Source: Clostridia bacterium (GTDB taxonomy: Bacteria > Bacillota > Clostridia > Oscillospirales > Acutalibacteraceae). Taken from it: a stretch of DNA of 64,000 bases. A program made the translations under genes and the position numbers. The DNA is taken from positions 1 to 64,000 of the forward strand of contig JAFYSP010000006.1 of the NCBI GenBank assembly GCA_017559305.1, read 5' to 3'. Within the stretch, counting starts at the first letter, position 1. Every line of letters begins with the position of its first letter. Under the pieces are notes generated by a model, which did not search any database, was not told where the DNA came from, and worked only from the letters and a program-made list of their open reading frames with translations. This document shows, piece after piece, positions 32,748 to 41,981 of this stretch.

Positions 32748-33932
32748 ATGAAAATCGCAGTCGCAGGAACCGGCTACGTCGGTCTTTCTATGGCAGTATT
32801 ACTCGCGCAAAATAATGAGGTAACGGCGGTCGACATCATACCCGAAAAGGTGGATATGATAAACCGCAAGGTCTCTCCTATAGCAGACAAGGAAATAGAA
32901 GAATACCTTGCAACAAAGCAACTCAACCTTGTCGCTACTACCGATGGTGAGTCGGCATATAAAAACGCAGAACTTATAATTATTTCAACACCTACAAATT
33001 ATGACCCTTCTAAAAACTATTTTGATACTTCTTCTGTCGAAAAGGTTATAGAACAGGTAATGCAGGTAAATCCCGAGGCGGTAATGATTATAAAATCCAC
33101 CATCCCCGTAGGATATACCGAAAGCACAAGGGAAAAGTACGGTTGTGAAAATTTGCTTTTCAGCCCGGAGTTTTTAAGAGAGGGCAGAGCACTTTATGAT
33201 AACCTCTATCCAAGCAGAATTATAGTCGGTGTACCTAAAGACAACGAAAAGTTGTCGGCAGCGGCAGAGAAATTTGCATCACTTTTATGCGAGGGCGCAA
33301 TCAAAGAGGATATTGAAGTTCGCTTTATGGCACCCACCGAGGCAGAAGCGGTAAAACTATTCGCAAATACCTATCTTGCTCTTCGAGTTTCATTTTTCAA
33401 CGAACTCGATACATACGCAGCAGTCCGAGGACTCGACACAAAGTCGATTATCGAAGGAGTAGGACTTGACCCAAGAATCGGCTCGCATTACAACAATCCC
33501 TCTTTTGGTTACGGCGGATACTGTCTGCCAAAGGATACCAAACAACTTCTTGCCAACTATAATGACGTTCCGCAGAATATCATTTCGGCAATTGTTGCCG
33601 CAAATACTACGAGAAAAGATTTTATTGCAGACCAGATTATTGCAATGAAACCTAAAAAAGTCGGTGTTTACCGCCTTACCATGAAGGCGGGATCAGACAA
33701 CTTCCGTCAGAGTTCGATTCAGGGCGTTATGAAACGAATCAAGGCAAAGGGCATAGAGGTTATAATTTATGAGCCTACAATGAAGGAAGACACCTTCTTC
33801 AACAGCAAAGTTATTCGAGACCTTAATGATTTCAAACGAGAGGCAGACGTTATTATCGCAAACAGATACAGTGACGATATTGCCGACGTTTTGGAAAAGG
33901 TTTATACAAGAGATTTATATTTCAGAGATTAA
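32748..33932 (+). CDS. ugd: UDP-glucose 6-dehydrogenase
   Basis: 394 residues from ATG 32748 (AAAGGAAGAATAAT upstream). NAD motif GTGYVGL (7-13) opens the chain, [12 protein letters not shown] and [14 protein letters not shown] with catalytic Cys259 identify the UDP-glucose/GDP-mannose dehydrogenase superfamily. The short length and single-domain order match UDP-glucose 6-dehydrogenases of the Ugd type, which make UDP-glucuronate. Followed by a nucleotidyltransferase and a UDP-glucuronate-type epimerase. The 92 bp before it hold no clear promoter. Confidence 0.93.
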   Translation: MKIAVAGTGYVGLSMAVLLAQNNEVTAVDIIPEKVDMINRKVSPIADKEIEEYLATKQLNLVATTDGESAYKNAELIIISTPTNYDPSKNYFDTSSVEKVIEQVMQVNPEAVMIIKSTIPVGYTESTREKYGCENLLFSPEFLREGRALYDNLYPSRIIVGVPKDNEKLSAAAEKFASLLCEGAIKEDIEVRFMAPTEAEAVKLFANTYLALRVSFFNELDTYAAVRGLDTKSIIEGVGLDPRIGSHYNNPSFGYGGYCLPKDTKQLLANYNDVPQNIISAIVAANTTRKDFIADQIIAMKPKKVGVYRLTMKAGSDNFRQSSIQGVMKRIKAKGIEVIIYEPTMKEDTFFNSKVIRDLNDFKREADVIIANRYSDDIADVLEKVYTRDLYFRD

Positions 33933-33949
33933 AACAGAAAGGCGACGCC

Positions 33950-34681
33950 ATGATTTGTACAATTTTAGCGGCAGGATATGCGACAAGACTTTATCCTCTT
34001 ACCGAAAATTTCCCAAAACCGCTTCTTAAAGTGGGAGATAAAACCATTCTTGATTGGCTTTTAGACGATATAGATGCATCGGCAGATGTCAGCGAATACG
34101 TTGTTATTTCCAACCATAAGTTCGCCTCTTGTTTTGAGAATTGGGCAAAGGATAAGCCTTACAAAATTACAGTGGTTGACGATGGTACCGAGTCTAACGA
34201 GACTCGTCTTGGCGCCGTTAAAGACGTTCAGTTTGCGATAGATAAACTCGCTCTTTCTGATGATATGCTGATAATCGCAGGGGATAACGTACTTGATTTT
34301 TCGCTTTGTAAATTTATTGATTATGCAAAGGCAAAAAACACCTCCTGCGTTATGAGATATTTTGAGCCGAGCGAGGAGAAACTTAAAAAATGCGGAGTTT
34401 TAACCCTTGAGGGTGACAAAGTAGTCGATATGACCGAAAAGAGTCCGACACCTGCTACCAATTGGTGTTGTCCGCCTTTCTATTTCTATAAAAAGCAAGA
34501 CCTTGATATAAACAAGGCTCTTGCAGAGGGCTGCGGATTTGATGCTCCGGGAAGTTACGTTTGTTGGCTTTGCAAGAAAGCAGAAGTGAACGCAATGGAA
34601 ATGCCGGGATCAAGATACGATATAGGCAATCTCGAAAGTTATGAAAAAGTAAAAAGAGATTACAAGGGGATAACAAAATGA
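33950..34681 (+). CDS. Sugar-1-phosphate nucleotidyltransferase
   Basis: 243 residues. CTILAAGYATRLYPLTENFPKPLL is the pyrophosphorylase signature with the shortened GYATRL glycine loop; AGDNVLDF is the metal Asp block. The family transfers NMP to sugar-1-phosphate. It could activate the product of the neighbouring kinase (31480), for example to a UDP-sugar (inference). Its stop overlaps the next ATG by 4 nt. AGAAAGGCGACGCC precedes the start. Confidence 0.88.
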   Translation: MICTILAAGYATRLYPLTENFPKPLLKVGDKTILDWLLDDIDASADVSEYVVISNHKFASCFENWAKDKPYKITVVDDGTESNETRLGAVKDVQFAIDKLALSDDMLIIAGDNVLDFSLCKFIDYAKAKNTSCVMRYFEPSEEKLKKCGVLTLEGDKVVDMTEKSPTPATNWCCPPFYFYKKQDLDINKALAEGCGFDAPGSYVCWLCKKAEVNAMEMPGSRYDIGNLESYEKVKRDYKGITK

Positions 34682-35754
34682 TAACACCCAACGTTACACT
34701 CAAAAACAAAACGGTTCTTGTGACGGGCGCTGCAGGATTTATCGGTGCAAATCTTGTCAAAGAACTTATAAAAACAGTATCGCCCATTCATATAGTCGGC
34801 ATAGATAATATGAATGATTATTATGACGTTTCCATCAAAGAATACAGACTTGAAGAAATTGAAAATCTCGTTGCAAAAACTCAAGGTGTAAAATGGGATT
34901 TTGTAAAGGGAAGTATTGCAGATAAACCCCTTATCGACGAGGTTTTCGAGAAGTTTTGTCCTGCAGTTGTCGTAAACCTTGCGGCACAGGCGGGGGTCAG
35001 ATATTCGATAACCAATCCCGACGTTTATATTGAGTCCAATCTTATCGGATTTTACAACATTCTTGAGGCGTGCAGACATAACGAGGTTGAGCATTTGGTT
35101 TACGCTTCAAGTTCCTCGGTCTACGGCACAAATAAGAAAATCCCTTATTCTACCGATGATAAGGTGGATAACCCCGTATCGCTTTATGCGGCCACCAAGA
35201 AGTCGAATGAACTTATGGCACACGCATATTCAAAACTTTACAATATCCCCTCGACAGGACTTCGTTTCTTTACGGTTTACGGTCCTGCCGGCAGACCTGA
35301 TATGGCATATTTCGGCTTTACCAATAAACTTATAAAAGGTGAAACTATCGAGATTTTCAATTACGGTAACTGCAAACGAGATTTCACTTACGTAGACGAC
35401 ATTGTAGAGGGCGTGAAGAGGGTTATGTGCGCGGCGCCCGAAAAGAAAATGGGTGAAGATGGACTACCGATACCGCCTTATAAGGTATATAACATAGGTA
35501 ATTCAAATCCGGAAAATCTTTTGGATTTCGTAAATATATTGAGCGAGGAATTGGTGTCGGCAGGGGTTTTGCCGTCCGACTTTGATTTTGATGCTCATAA
35601 AAAACTCGTTCCTATGCAAGCGGGTGACGTGCCGGTGACCTTTGCGGACACGTCGGCACTTGAAGAGGATTTTGGATTCAAGCCAAACACATCCTTGCGC
35701 CAGGGACTTCGCAATTTCGCAAGATGGTATAAAGAATTTTATCTCAGCAAATAA
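34678..35754 (+). CDS. UDP-glucuronate 4-epimerase-like SDR
   Basis: 358 residues. TGAAGFIGANL (16-26) is the Rossmann loop; DNMNDYYDVSIKEYRL is characteristic of UDP-glucuronate 4-epimerases, and SSSSVYGTNKKIPYS plus YAATK (Tyr170, Lys174) are the catalytic block. The PAGRPDMAYFGF stretch also fits that group. It would turn UDP-GlcA made by Ugd into UDP-GalA. Overlap with the previous gene shows a common transcript. Confidence 0.92.
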   Translation: MITPNVTLKNKTVLVTGAAGFIGANLVKELIKTVSPIHIVGIDNMNDYYDVSIKEYRLEEIENLVAKTQGVKWDFVKGSIADKPLIDEVFEKFCPAVVVNLAAQAGVRYSITNPDVYIESNLIGFYNILEACRHNEVEHLVYASSSSVYGTNKKIPYSTDDKVDNPVSLYAATKKSNELMAHAYSKLYNIPSTGLRFFTVYGPAGRPDMAYFGFTNKLIKGETIEIFNYGNCKRDFTYVDDIVEGVKRVMCAAPEKKMGEDGLPIPPYKVYNIGNSNPENLLDFVNILSEELVSAGVLPSDFDFDAHKKLVPMQAGDVPVTFADTSALEEDFGFKPNTSLRQGLRNFARWYKEFYLSK

Positions 35755-35775
35755 AGACCGATAAGGAGAAAATCT

Positions 35776-36951
35776 ATGACAAAGCGTGAAGAAAACGCAC
35801 TCTTTATGCTCATAAGATATGCGATGGGCATCGATAAGGATATTCCCGAATCAGAAAAGGAATACATAAAAAGCGTGATACCCGTTTTGTATAAGGAATC
35901 AAAAAGGCACGACCTCGCACATATTGTCGGCGATGCGCTTTTTAACAACAACCTCATCTCTTCAGACGATGAGTATTTTGTCAAGTTCAAAAAAAGACAG
36001 ATTGCCGCTTTGTATAGGGGCAGCAGAATATCCCAAGACATAAAAGAAATATGCAATACTTTCGAGCAGGCAAAGATTCCTTTTGTGATTCTTAAAGGCT
36101 CGGTTATAAGAAATCTATATCCTGAGAAGTGGATGAGAACAAGCAGTGATATTGACGTACTTGTAAAACCTGAGGATTTGCGACGAGCAATTTCTGCGCT
36201 GATGGATGAGTGCGGCTACTCTTATGTTAGCAAGTATGTTCATCACGTTTCCCTTTCCTCAAAAAACGACGTTCATATTGAACTTCACCATGAACTTCTT
36301 GAAGAATGCACCGCAAATGATGCCAATCTTGTTCTGGCAGATATATGGAATTTGGTTGAACTTAAAAAGGGTTGTTCTTATAGTTATGAGATGAAGGACG
36401 AGCATTTTTATCTTTATCATATTGCCCATGCCGCAAAGCACGTCATTAACGGCGGATGCGGAATAAAGCCGCTTCTCGATCTTTGGATTTTGGAAAACAA
36501 GGTGGAACACAGCAGAGAAGCAAGAGAAAATCTGCTCGGTATTGCAAGACTTGCGGCTTTTGAAGATATGTGCCTTGAGTTGTCTCACGCTTGGTTCGAT
36601 GGTAAAGAAATAACAAGAGAAGAAGTAAAATTGCTTGGCAGTTATATTATCACAGGTGGAGTTTACGGTACGCCATTAAACCATCTTTCAGTTCAACAGC
36701 AAATAAAGGGTGGTAAAAAAGGATACGCCAAGAACGTTTTGTTCCCACCTTATGAGAATATGACAAAGATTTTCCCGATACTCAAAAAGCATAAATATCT
36801 TACGGTTCCATTCTATTTTATAAGATTTTTCCTTTCAGTCTGCAAAGGAACCGCACCGAAAGTGCTCAAAAGGTTAAAGGCGAACCATCAAAGTCCCAAA
36901 AGGGTTGATGATGCAGTTCTTCTCCTTCTTGAAAAAACAGAACTCAAATAG
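35776..36951 (+). CDS. Nucleotidyltransferase-fold protein (PF14907-like)
   Basis: 391 residues. IPFVILKGSVIRNLYPEKWMRTSSDIDVLVKPEDL carries the GS and DxD motifs of the uncharacterised nucleotidyltransferase family PF14907, followed by VHIELHHEL. The C-terminal 200 residues include repeated His-rich helices (FYLYHIAHAAKHVINGGCGIKPLLDLWIL), typical of this family. Members sit in polysaccharide and peptide gene clusters; the substrate is unknown. 21 nt after the epimerase, AAGGAGAAAATCT as ribosome site, so probably the EPS operon's distal part. Confidence 0.85.
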   Translation: MTKREENALFMLIRYAMGIDKDIPESEKEYIKSVIPVLYKESKRHDLAHIVGDALFNNNLISSDDEYFVKFKKRQIAALYRGSRISQDIKEICNTFEQAKIPFVILKGSVIRNLYPEKWMRTSSDIDVLVKPEDLRRAISALMDECGYSYVSKYVHHVSLSSKNDVHIELHHELLEECTANDANLVLADIWNLVELKKGCSYSYEMKDEHFYLYHIAHAAKHVINGGCGIKPLLDLWILENKVEHSREARENLLGIARLAAFEDMCLELSHAWFDGKEITREEVKLLGSYIITGGVYGTPLNHLSVQQQIKGGKKGYAKNVLFPPYENMTKIFPILKKHKYLTVPFYFIRFFLSVCKGTAPKVLKRLKANHQSPKRVDDAVLLLLEKTELK

Positions 36952-36965
36952 AATTGGAGAAACTT

Positions 36966-37370
36966 ATGAATTTCGATATAGCAAACCTTTTCAAAGAGGG
37001 CTTTGCAAAAATGACAGCCCTTGATGAGTGCGAAAATTTATGGAAAAAACTGATACAAAACCCCACTTCGAGTGATGATGAATTCTGGCAGGCGGCAAGT
37101 ATGGCTTATGATTTGTTGGCTCCTTGTCTTGAGGATGAAACGTTGCCTAAAGAACTCATCGGCATATATACTCTTTTGCATGATTTTGCAATCAGCGATA
37201 CGGCGCAACAAAAAGCACCTGTGTGGGCAGGAATAGCCGAAGCGATTGCAGGAATTGCGGCATATTCAATTGTTGAAATTCCGATAGAAAATGCGAGAAG
37301 TGTCCGTGCTTTTTGCGGCGACAAAGAATATATCGCAAACCTTGATAAAAAGGAAATAACCGAAGAATAA
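36966..37370 (+). CDS. Small helical protein of unknown function
   Basis: 134 residues from ATG 36966, behind TTGGAGAA; the earlier TTG (36954) overlaps that site. No signal peptide or membrane helix. A predicted all-helical protein with an acidic start (FDIANLFKEGFAKMTALDECENLWKKL) and a hydrophobic Ala/Ile stretch near 88-100. No family recognised. It lies 14 nt after the PF14907-like gene and ends at the strong shared terminator, so it is the last gene of the EPS transcript. Confidence 0.75.
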   Translation: MNFDIANLFKEGFAKMTALDECENLWKKLIQNPTSSDDEFWQAASMAYDLLAPCLEDETLPKELIGIYTLLHDFAISDTAQQKAPVWAGIAEAIAGIAAYSIVEIPIENARSVRAFCGDKEYIANLDKKEITEE

Positions 37371-37372
37371 TA

Positions 37373-37408
37373 AGTGCCTTTTTGCTATTGCAAAAAGGCA
37401 CTTTTTTT
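37373..37408. terminator. Bidirectional terminator between EPS locus and spoIIE
   Basis: AAGTGCCTTTTTGC and GCAAAAAGGCACTT around TATT with T-runs in both directions; closes the EPS locus (+) and spoIIE (-). Confidence 0.9.
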
Positions 37409-39686
37409 ATATTGCTTTATGGATTATAGCGGCAGATACGGTAATGTCATCGGTGTGCTTGTCGTTTCGCTTTTGCTGTGCTTTTGTGGCTATTTGTTCG
37501 CAAAGTTTTTGGGCAGAACCGCAGTAGTTTTCCAATTCGTTTTTTATCCAATCGGTTCCGTCGTTTGTTGCTCCGTCCGACATCATAAGAATTATATCGT
37601 CTTGTTGTAATTTGGAGTGGATTTTTTCAAAATTCACGTTTCTCAGAATTCCTAATGGCAGGGAGTGACATTCTGCTTTTTTGACAACGCCTTGGCGACG
37701 AATGAGAGTGGGTGCGGAACCGGCTTTATAGAGTGTCACGTCGCCTGAATACAGGTTAACCTCAGCAATATCAAGGGTTGCAAGGGATTCTTCACCCGAA
37801 CGGTACATCATAGAGGTGTTCAGCAGTTTTAACATGGGCGAAAAATCAAAACCTGCCGTTATAAGCCTTGATGCCAAAGAGGTTGCCATTCGACTGTCGA
37901 TTGCCGCTCTTTTTCCCGTTCCCATTCCGTCGCTTATTACGAGATATGAATTTCCTTTGCCGTCTGAGAATTGCTCGGCGTTGTCTCCGCAGACCGCACT
38001 TTTGGTACTTTTGATGCTGAAAGATGAATACTCGATATCATAATCAACCTGTTCGCAAAGTGTCAGCAGATATTCGGTTTCGGCATGTACGATTTCGGGT
38101 GTTCCGAAACTTCTTCCGCATATATTTCCTACAGATTCTCTGATTTTCGAGCGACTGACAGGCAATTCGGGAGCATCTTCAAGTATTATCTCGACCTTCA
38201 TTTTGTCTAATGGATTGGTACTGCATAAGCATCTTTTGACGGAAAGCCCCAGTCCGCATAGCGTGGCGGCAATACTTTTAGAAAGACCGATGTTATAGTT
38301 TTCGCCGTTTTTTATGTCATCAGCCGCCTTGTCGAGCATCTCACTCAATGCTGTGAACTGGTCATACAATGCGTTTCTCACGTGACGCGCAGTCTGATCG
38401 TTAAGAGTTTCGTTTTGGTATCGAGAATAAAACTTCATTATTGCGTTCTCGACCTTTTCTTTTCTTGGACAACGAACCTCAAAGGAAGAGGACAGTTCGG
38501 TAAGACTCAAAGGTCTGCGGTTGTGCACACTTCTTGCCATTTCCTTCATGGTTCTTTCGGTTTCGGCTCTCTCTAACTTCCAACAACACTCGCTGAAACT
38601 ACATCCGGCACAGGCCTCTCTTTTAGTTCCTGCAAGGACTCGGTCAAAGGTCGGCTTGTCCGATTCCAATAATTTTTGGGAGACCTCGACCATAATATTG
38701 TTGATTCTGCGTAGCGCATCGGAAGTGAATTTGAGTCGCATTTCAAGGCTTTTTCGAATGCCGAAGGCGGTGTCGGTATCAACAGGTTTGCGAAAAAATA
38801 CAGCGGCTTTAAGCAATATGCTTCGGGGTAAAAGGATGTATATTACAACGCCTATAAGCAAGGAAGACAGCAGGGTAATGGTTGAAATCGTAATGCCGAT
38901 TGCTATAGAAACCAAAGCCGCCGCCAAGGAAATAGAAATGCCGATTGCAATTTTGCCAAAAGGCGCACAAAGTCCTGCAACCCAGGCACAAATAATTATT
39001 ATCAAAGCGTTAGCAGAGTTGCCTTTTGCAATCAACAAAGAAATTCCGCAAACAACTCCGAACAGTGCGCCGTAAGCGGCGCCTCCGTATTCACCGGCAA
39101 GGGATATTATGATGGCAATGAGAATAATGCCGACCGAAATACTCGCAAATTCTATGCTGATAAGACCCGATAATAAAACGGCTCCCGTCAAAATCACGGC
39201 ATATTGGCTTTTGGCGTTTTGCTCAAAGGAAAGTTCGGTAAAATAGGCGACAAGACCTGCTGTGATTGCTTCGGTAAGTACCGTGGCAAGACCCAAAAAC
39301 GAGTCGCCGCTTGATACGGCGCCGGTAAGAAACAGCAGTAGTGAGGCAGAGCAAAAGGACCACGCTCGCAATGCTTTTTTGCCCAAATATTTTGTAACGA
39401 CCAATCGTATAGCCGAAGCGGCGGCAGCACTTGCAAGGTATACGAAAGATGAGGCGTCAGAGGGGAATACATATCCGATGGCGGTCCCTAAAAAGCAAAA
39501 AACAACTGCACAGGGCGGACTTGCCGCGCAAAATGAAATTCCAAATGGCCGCATATACCCAAAAAACTGCACTCTGGTGGAGATGAAACCGACAAAAGCA
39601 AAAAAGACCTGCTTGAGAATGATTTCAAGAACTTTAGTCTTTTTTGATGTCATAGGCAATCCGATGTTCTTTACGACTTCCTTCAT
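37407..39686 (-). CDS. spoIIE: Stage II sporulation protein E (serine phosphatase)
   Basis: 759 residues from ATG 39686 (AGGAAG 8 nt upstream); a GTG three codons earlier is less well spaced. About ten hydrophobic helices up to residue 320, a linker with CAGCSFSECCWKLE, then a PP2C-like domain: LVISDGMGTGKRAAIDSRMATSLASRLI, LATLDIAEVNLYSGDVTLYKAGSAPTLI, DDIILMMSDGATNDG. In Bacillus SpoIIE dephosphorylates SpoIIAA-P to activate sigma-F in the forespore. Length slightly below the B. subtilis protein. Shows the organism carries sporulation genes. Confidence 0.95.
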   Translation of the reverse strand: MKEVVKNIGLPMTSKKTKVLEIILKQVFFAFVGFISTRVQFFGYMRPFGISFCAASPPCAVVFCFLGTAIGYVFPSDASSFVYLASAAAASAIRLVVTKYLGKKALRAWSFCSASLLLFLTGAVSSGDSFLGLATVLTEAITAGLVAYFTELSFEQNAKSQYAVILTGAVLLSGLISIEFASISVGIILIAIIISLAGEYGGAAYGALFGVVCGISLLIAKGNSANALIIIICAWVAGLCAPFGKIAIGISISLAAALVSIAIGITISTITLLSSLLIGVVIYILLPRSILLKAAVFFRKPVDTDTAFGIRKSLEMRLKFTSDALRRINNIMVEVSQKLLESDKPTFDRVLAGTKREACAGCSFSECCWKLERAETERTMKEMARSVHNRRPLSLTELSSSFEVRCPRKEKVENAIMKFYSRYQNETLNDQTARHVRNALYDQFTALSEMLDKAADDIKNGENYNIGLSKSIAATLCGLGLSVKRCLCSTNPLDKMKVEIILEDAPELPVSRSKIRESVGNICGRSFGTPEIVHAETEYLLTLCEQVDYDIEYSSFSIKSTKSAVCGDNAEQFSDGKGNSYLVISDGMGTGKRAAIDSRMATSLASRLITAGFDFSPMLKLLNTSMMYRSGEESLATLDIAEVNLYSGDVTLYKAGSAPTLIRRQGVVKKAECHSLPLGILRNVNFEKIHSKLQQDDIILMMSDGATNDGTDWIKNELENYCGSAQKLCEQIATKAQQKRNDKHTDDITVSAAIIHKAI

Positions 39687-39716
39687 ACTTAACACTTCCT
39701 AAAATTATTCATTAAA

Positions 39717-39764
39717 AGTATAGCATCAGACGGATAAGAAAGATGTCATAATAGGCGTGTCGCT
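39717..39764 (-). promoter_or_regulatory. spoIIE promoter with 21-bp spacing and Spo0A-box-like site
   Basis: On the minus strand ATGACA (complement of 39744-39749) and TATACT (complement of 39717-39722) are 21 bp apart. That long spacing is known from the Spo0A-activated sigma-A promoters of spoIIE/spoIIG in Bacillus. TGTCGCT at 39758-39764 matches the 0A box TGTCGAA in five of seven bases and lies just upstream of the -35. Confidence 0.55.
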
Positions 39765-39902
39765 AAGTGTAAAAAATAATAGAAAAAAGAACATAAAATA
39801 TTCAAAAAAGACTATAAAAATTCATAAATATATGATATAATGACTTTGTATATATAAAACTTATAGATATTATTTTAATTAAGATATAAAGGGGTTGAGA
39901 AA

Positions 39903-41228
39903 ATGAAGATAAAAAAGAGCCTGCTCGCAGTATTGATAATTGCCGTTGCAATGCTTTTTTCCGGCTGTTCAAAGTTTAATATCGAAATCAAAGATCTCAT
40001 TACTCCTCCTGAACCTACAGGCGAACTTTACGAAATAAGACAAGCCTTGTTTGAATACACAGGTCCCGATATAACGCTTAGATATCCCAAAAGCGGAGAT
40101 TGGCGCTCGGCATTTATAATAGAGGATATTGATCAAGACGGTGTTGATGACGTTCTCGCCTTTTACAGTACGATATCGGGCGAAAACACAACGATTATGC
40201 ACGTAAACCTTATCACCAAACTTGAGGGCAAATGGGTGTCGGTCAGCGATAATGCCGTTGAAAGCAGCGCTATCGAATCGGTTGAGTTTCTGGATTTGAA
40301 TAACGATAAGACACCTGAAATTTTAATCAGTTGGAAAATTTCATCACAGCCCACCGACAAGGTTTCGGTATTTATGTTTTCCAACGGAGGACTTACGTTA
40401 GCAATTCAAGAAAACTTTTCTCACTATATTCCATGTGATTTAAGCAATAGCGATGAGTTGGAATTTGTTGTAATATCGAGTGACAGCATCGCTAAAAAGT
40501 CAACCGCCACGGCATACCGATTTGAAAAACACGGTGTTATAAACCTTGGCTCATGCGCTTTGGACGTTGACGTAACCGAGTATTCTGACGCCGTCATTTC
40601 AAAACTTTCAAACGGTAAACCTGCAATTTATATCGACGCCGCAAAGTCGACGCTCGGCACTATTACCGAGGTGTTATATCTGTCTGAAGACGGTATGTTG
40701 GAAAACGTTTTCGTCAAGGAAAACGAAACGCAAAACGTTGCCACCTTGCGAGTGTCTACCGCCGCAAGTTACGATGCTGACGGTGATGAAATACCCGAAA
40801 TTCCAATTTTAAGACAGTTGCCGAGCATAAGAGGAACTGCCGAAAAGGATATCCTTTATTTGACCGAATGGAACAAATGCAACGAGCAGGGACTTGCCTA
40901 CCTATCTTCTTGCTTTATGAATTATAACGACGGATACAGTTTTTGTGTTGACGAAGAATGGAAGGATAAGTTCACAATAGCAAGAAGCGAGGACCTTACT
41001 GAAAGAGTTTTCTATGAGTATAGTGAGGATATGGCTTTGGCAACGCATGAATTGTTCAGAATAAAAACCTTAACCAAGGACGAGTTTTATTATTCTAACA
41101 AATCATATAACGACTATTTCGAAATCACTTCAAACGATACGCATATTTATCTTGCAAGGATAAATCCCGATAACGAATGGGATATTAAAGAACAGGATAT
41201 TTTGGATAGATTTGACTTTATACAATAA
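39903..41228 (+). CDS. Lipoprotein with three EF/FG-GAP-like Ca-binding loops
   Basis: 441 residues. Signal peptide and lipobox FSGCS (Cys about 22). Three Asp-rich loops DIDQDGVDD (about 76-84), DLNNDKTPE (about 136-144) and DADGDEIPE (about 295-303) are the dockerin/FG-GAP (VCBS)-type calcium sites of a beta-propeller fold. Anchored outside the membrane. It precedes a response regulator and sensor kinase by 13 nt in the same direction, so it may act as sensor or co-sensor for them (inference). AAGGGGTTGAG is the ribosome site. Confidence 0.85.
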   Translation: MKIKKSLLAVLIIAVAMLFSGCSKFNIEIKDLITPPEPTGELYEIRQALFEYTGPDITLRYPKSGDWRSAFIIEDIDQDGVDDVLAFYSTISGENTTIMHVNLITKLEGKWVSVSDNAVESSAIESVEFLDLNNDKTPEILISWKISSQPTDKVSVFMFSNGGLTLAIQENFSHYIPCDLSNSDELEFVVISSDSIAKKSTATAYRFEKHGVINLGSCALDVDVTEYSDAVISKLSNGKPAIYIDAAKSTLGTITEVLYLSEDGMLENVFVKENETQNVATLRVSTAASYDADGDEIPEIPILRQLPSIRGTAEKDILYLTEWNKCNEQGLAYLSSCFMNYNDGYSFCVDEEWKDKFTIARSEDLTERVFYEYSEDMALATHELFRIKTLTKDEFYYSNKSYNDYFEITSNDTHIYLARINPDNEWDIKEQDILDRFDFIQ

Positions 41229-41241
41229 TAGAGGGAAAACA

Positions 41242-41946
41242 ATGAAAAGAGTATTGATTGTTGAAGACGAGCAGAACATCAGAGAGTTCGAGGTTATAAA
41301 TTTAAGACGACTTGGGTACGATACGGTCGAGGCTGATTGCGGAGAAACCGCTATTGCATTATTTGACCTTGAGCCCGAAACCTTTGACATTGCTTTGCTT
41401 GATGTTTCAATGCCCGGTATGAACGGATTTGACCTTTGCAAACTTTTGCGAGAGCGCTCAAAGACCTTGGGTATTATAATGCTCACAGCGAGAAGTCAGG
41501 AAGAGGATAAAATCACAGGACTCGGCATCGGAGCAGATGATTATATCACAAAGCCTTTCAGTCCTGCGGAACTTGCCGCCAGAATGGATTCTTTGTACCG
41601 CAGGGTCGAGATATTAAGACAGGCGCCGTCAGGCACTTCGGAAGAAATCACAAACGGGAAATTTGTACTAAACACGAGAAAACACACTCTTTCAAGGGAT
41701 GGAGTTTTAATAGAACTCACACAGGTTGAGTATATGATAATGGAACTTTTCTTCACAAACCCTGATAAGCAAATTAAAAGAAGTGAAATCCTGACGAGAG
41801 TCTGGGGCGAAAACTTCGTAGGAGAAGAAAAGGTTGTCGACGTAAATATCCGTCGACTCAGAATGAAAATAGAGGAAGTCCCTTCCGACCCAAGACATTT
41901 GCAAACCGTATGGGGAATGGGATACAAGTGGAACTCAGTAGAATAA
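41242..41946 (+). CDS. OmpR-family response regulator
   Basis: 234 residues from ATG 41242 (GAGGGAAAA upstream). Receiver domain with EDE (8-10), phosphorylation Asp54 in LLDVSMPG and Lys104 in ITKPF. The C-terminal winged helix has LTQVEYMIMELFFTNPDKQIKRSEILTRVWG and VDVNIRRLRMKIE with the recognition helix and the GMGYKW end. It binds DNA when phosphorylated. Partner kinase follows 35 nt downstream. Confidence 0.95.
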   Translation: MKRVLIVEDEQNIREFEVINLRRLGYDTVEADCGETAIALFDLEPETFDIALLDVSMPGMNGFDLCKLLRERSKTLGIIMLTARSQEEDKITGLGIGADDYITKPFSPAELAARMDSLYRRVEILRQAPSGTSEEITNGKFVLNTRKHTLSRDGVLIELTQVEYMIMELFFTNPDKQIKRSEILTRVWGENFVGEEKVVDVNIRRLRMKIEEVPSDPRHLQTVWGMGYKWNSVE

Positions 41947-41981
41947 AATAAGAAAAACAAAGCAGAAAGGAGGCAACAATT

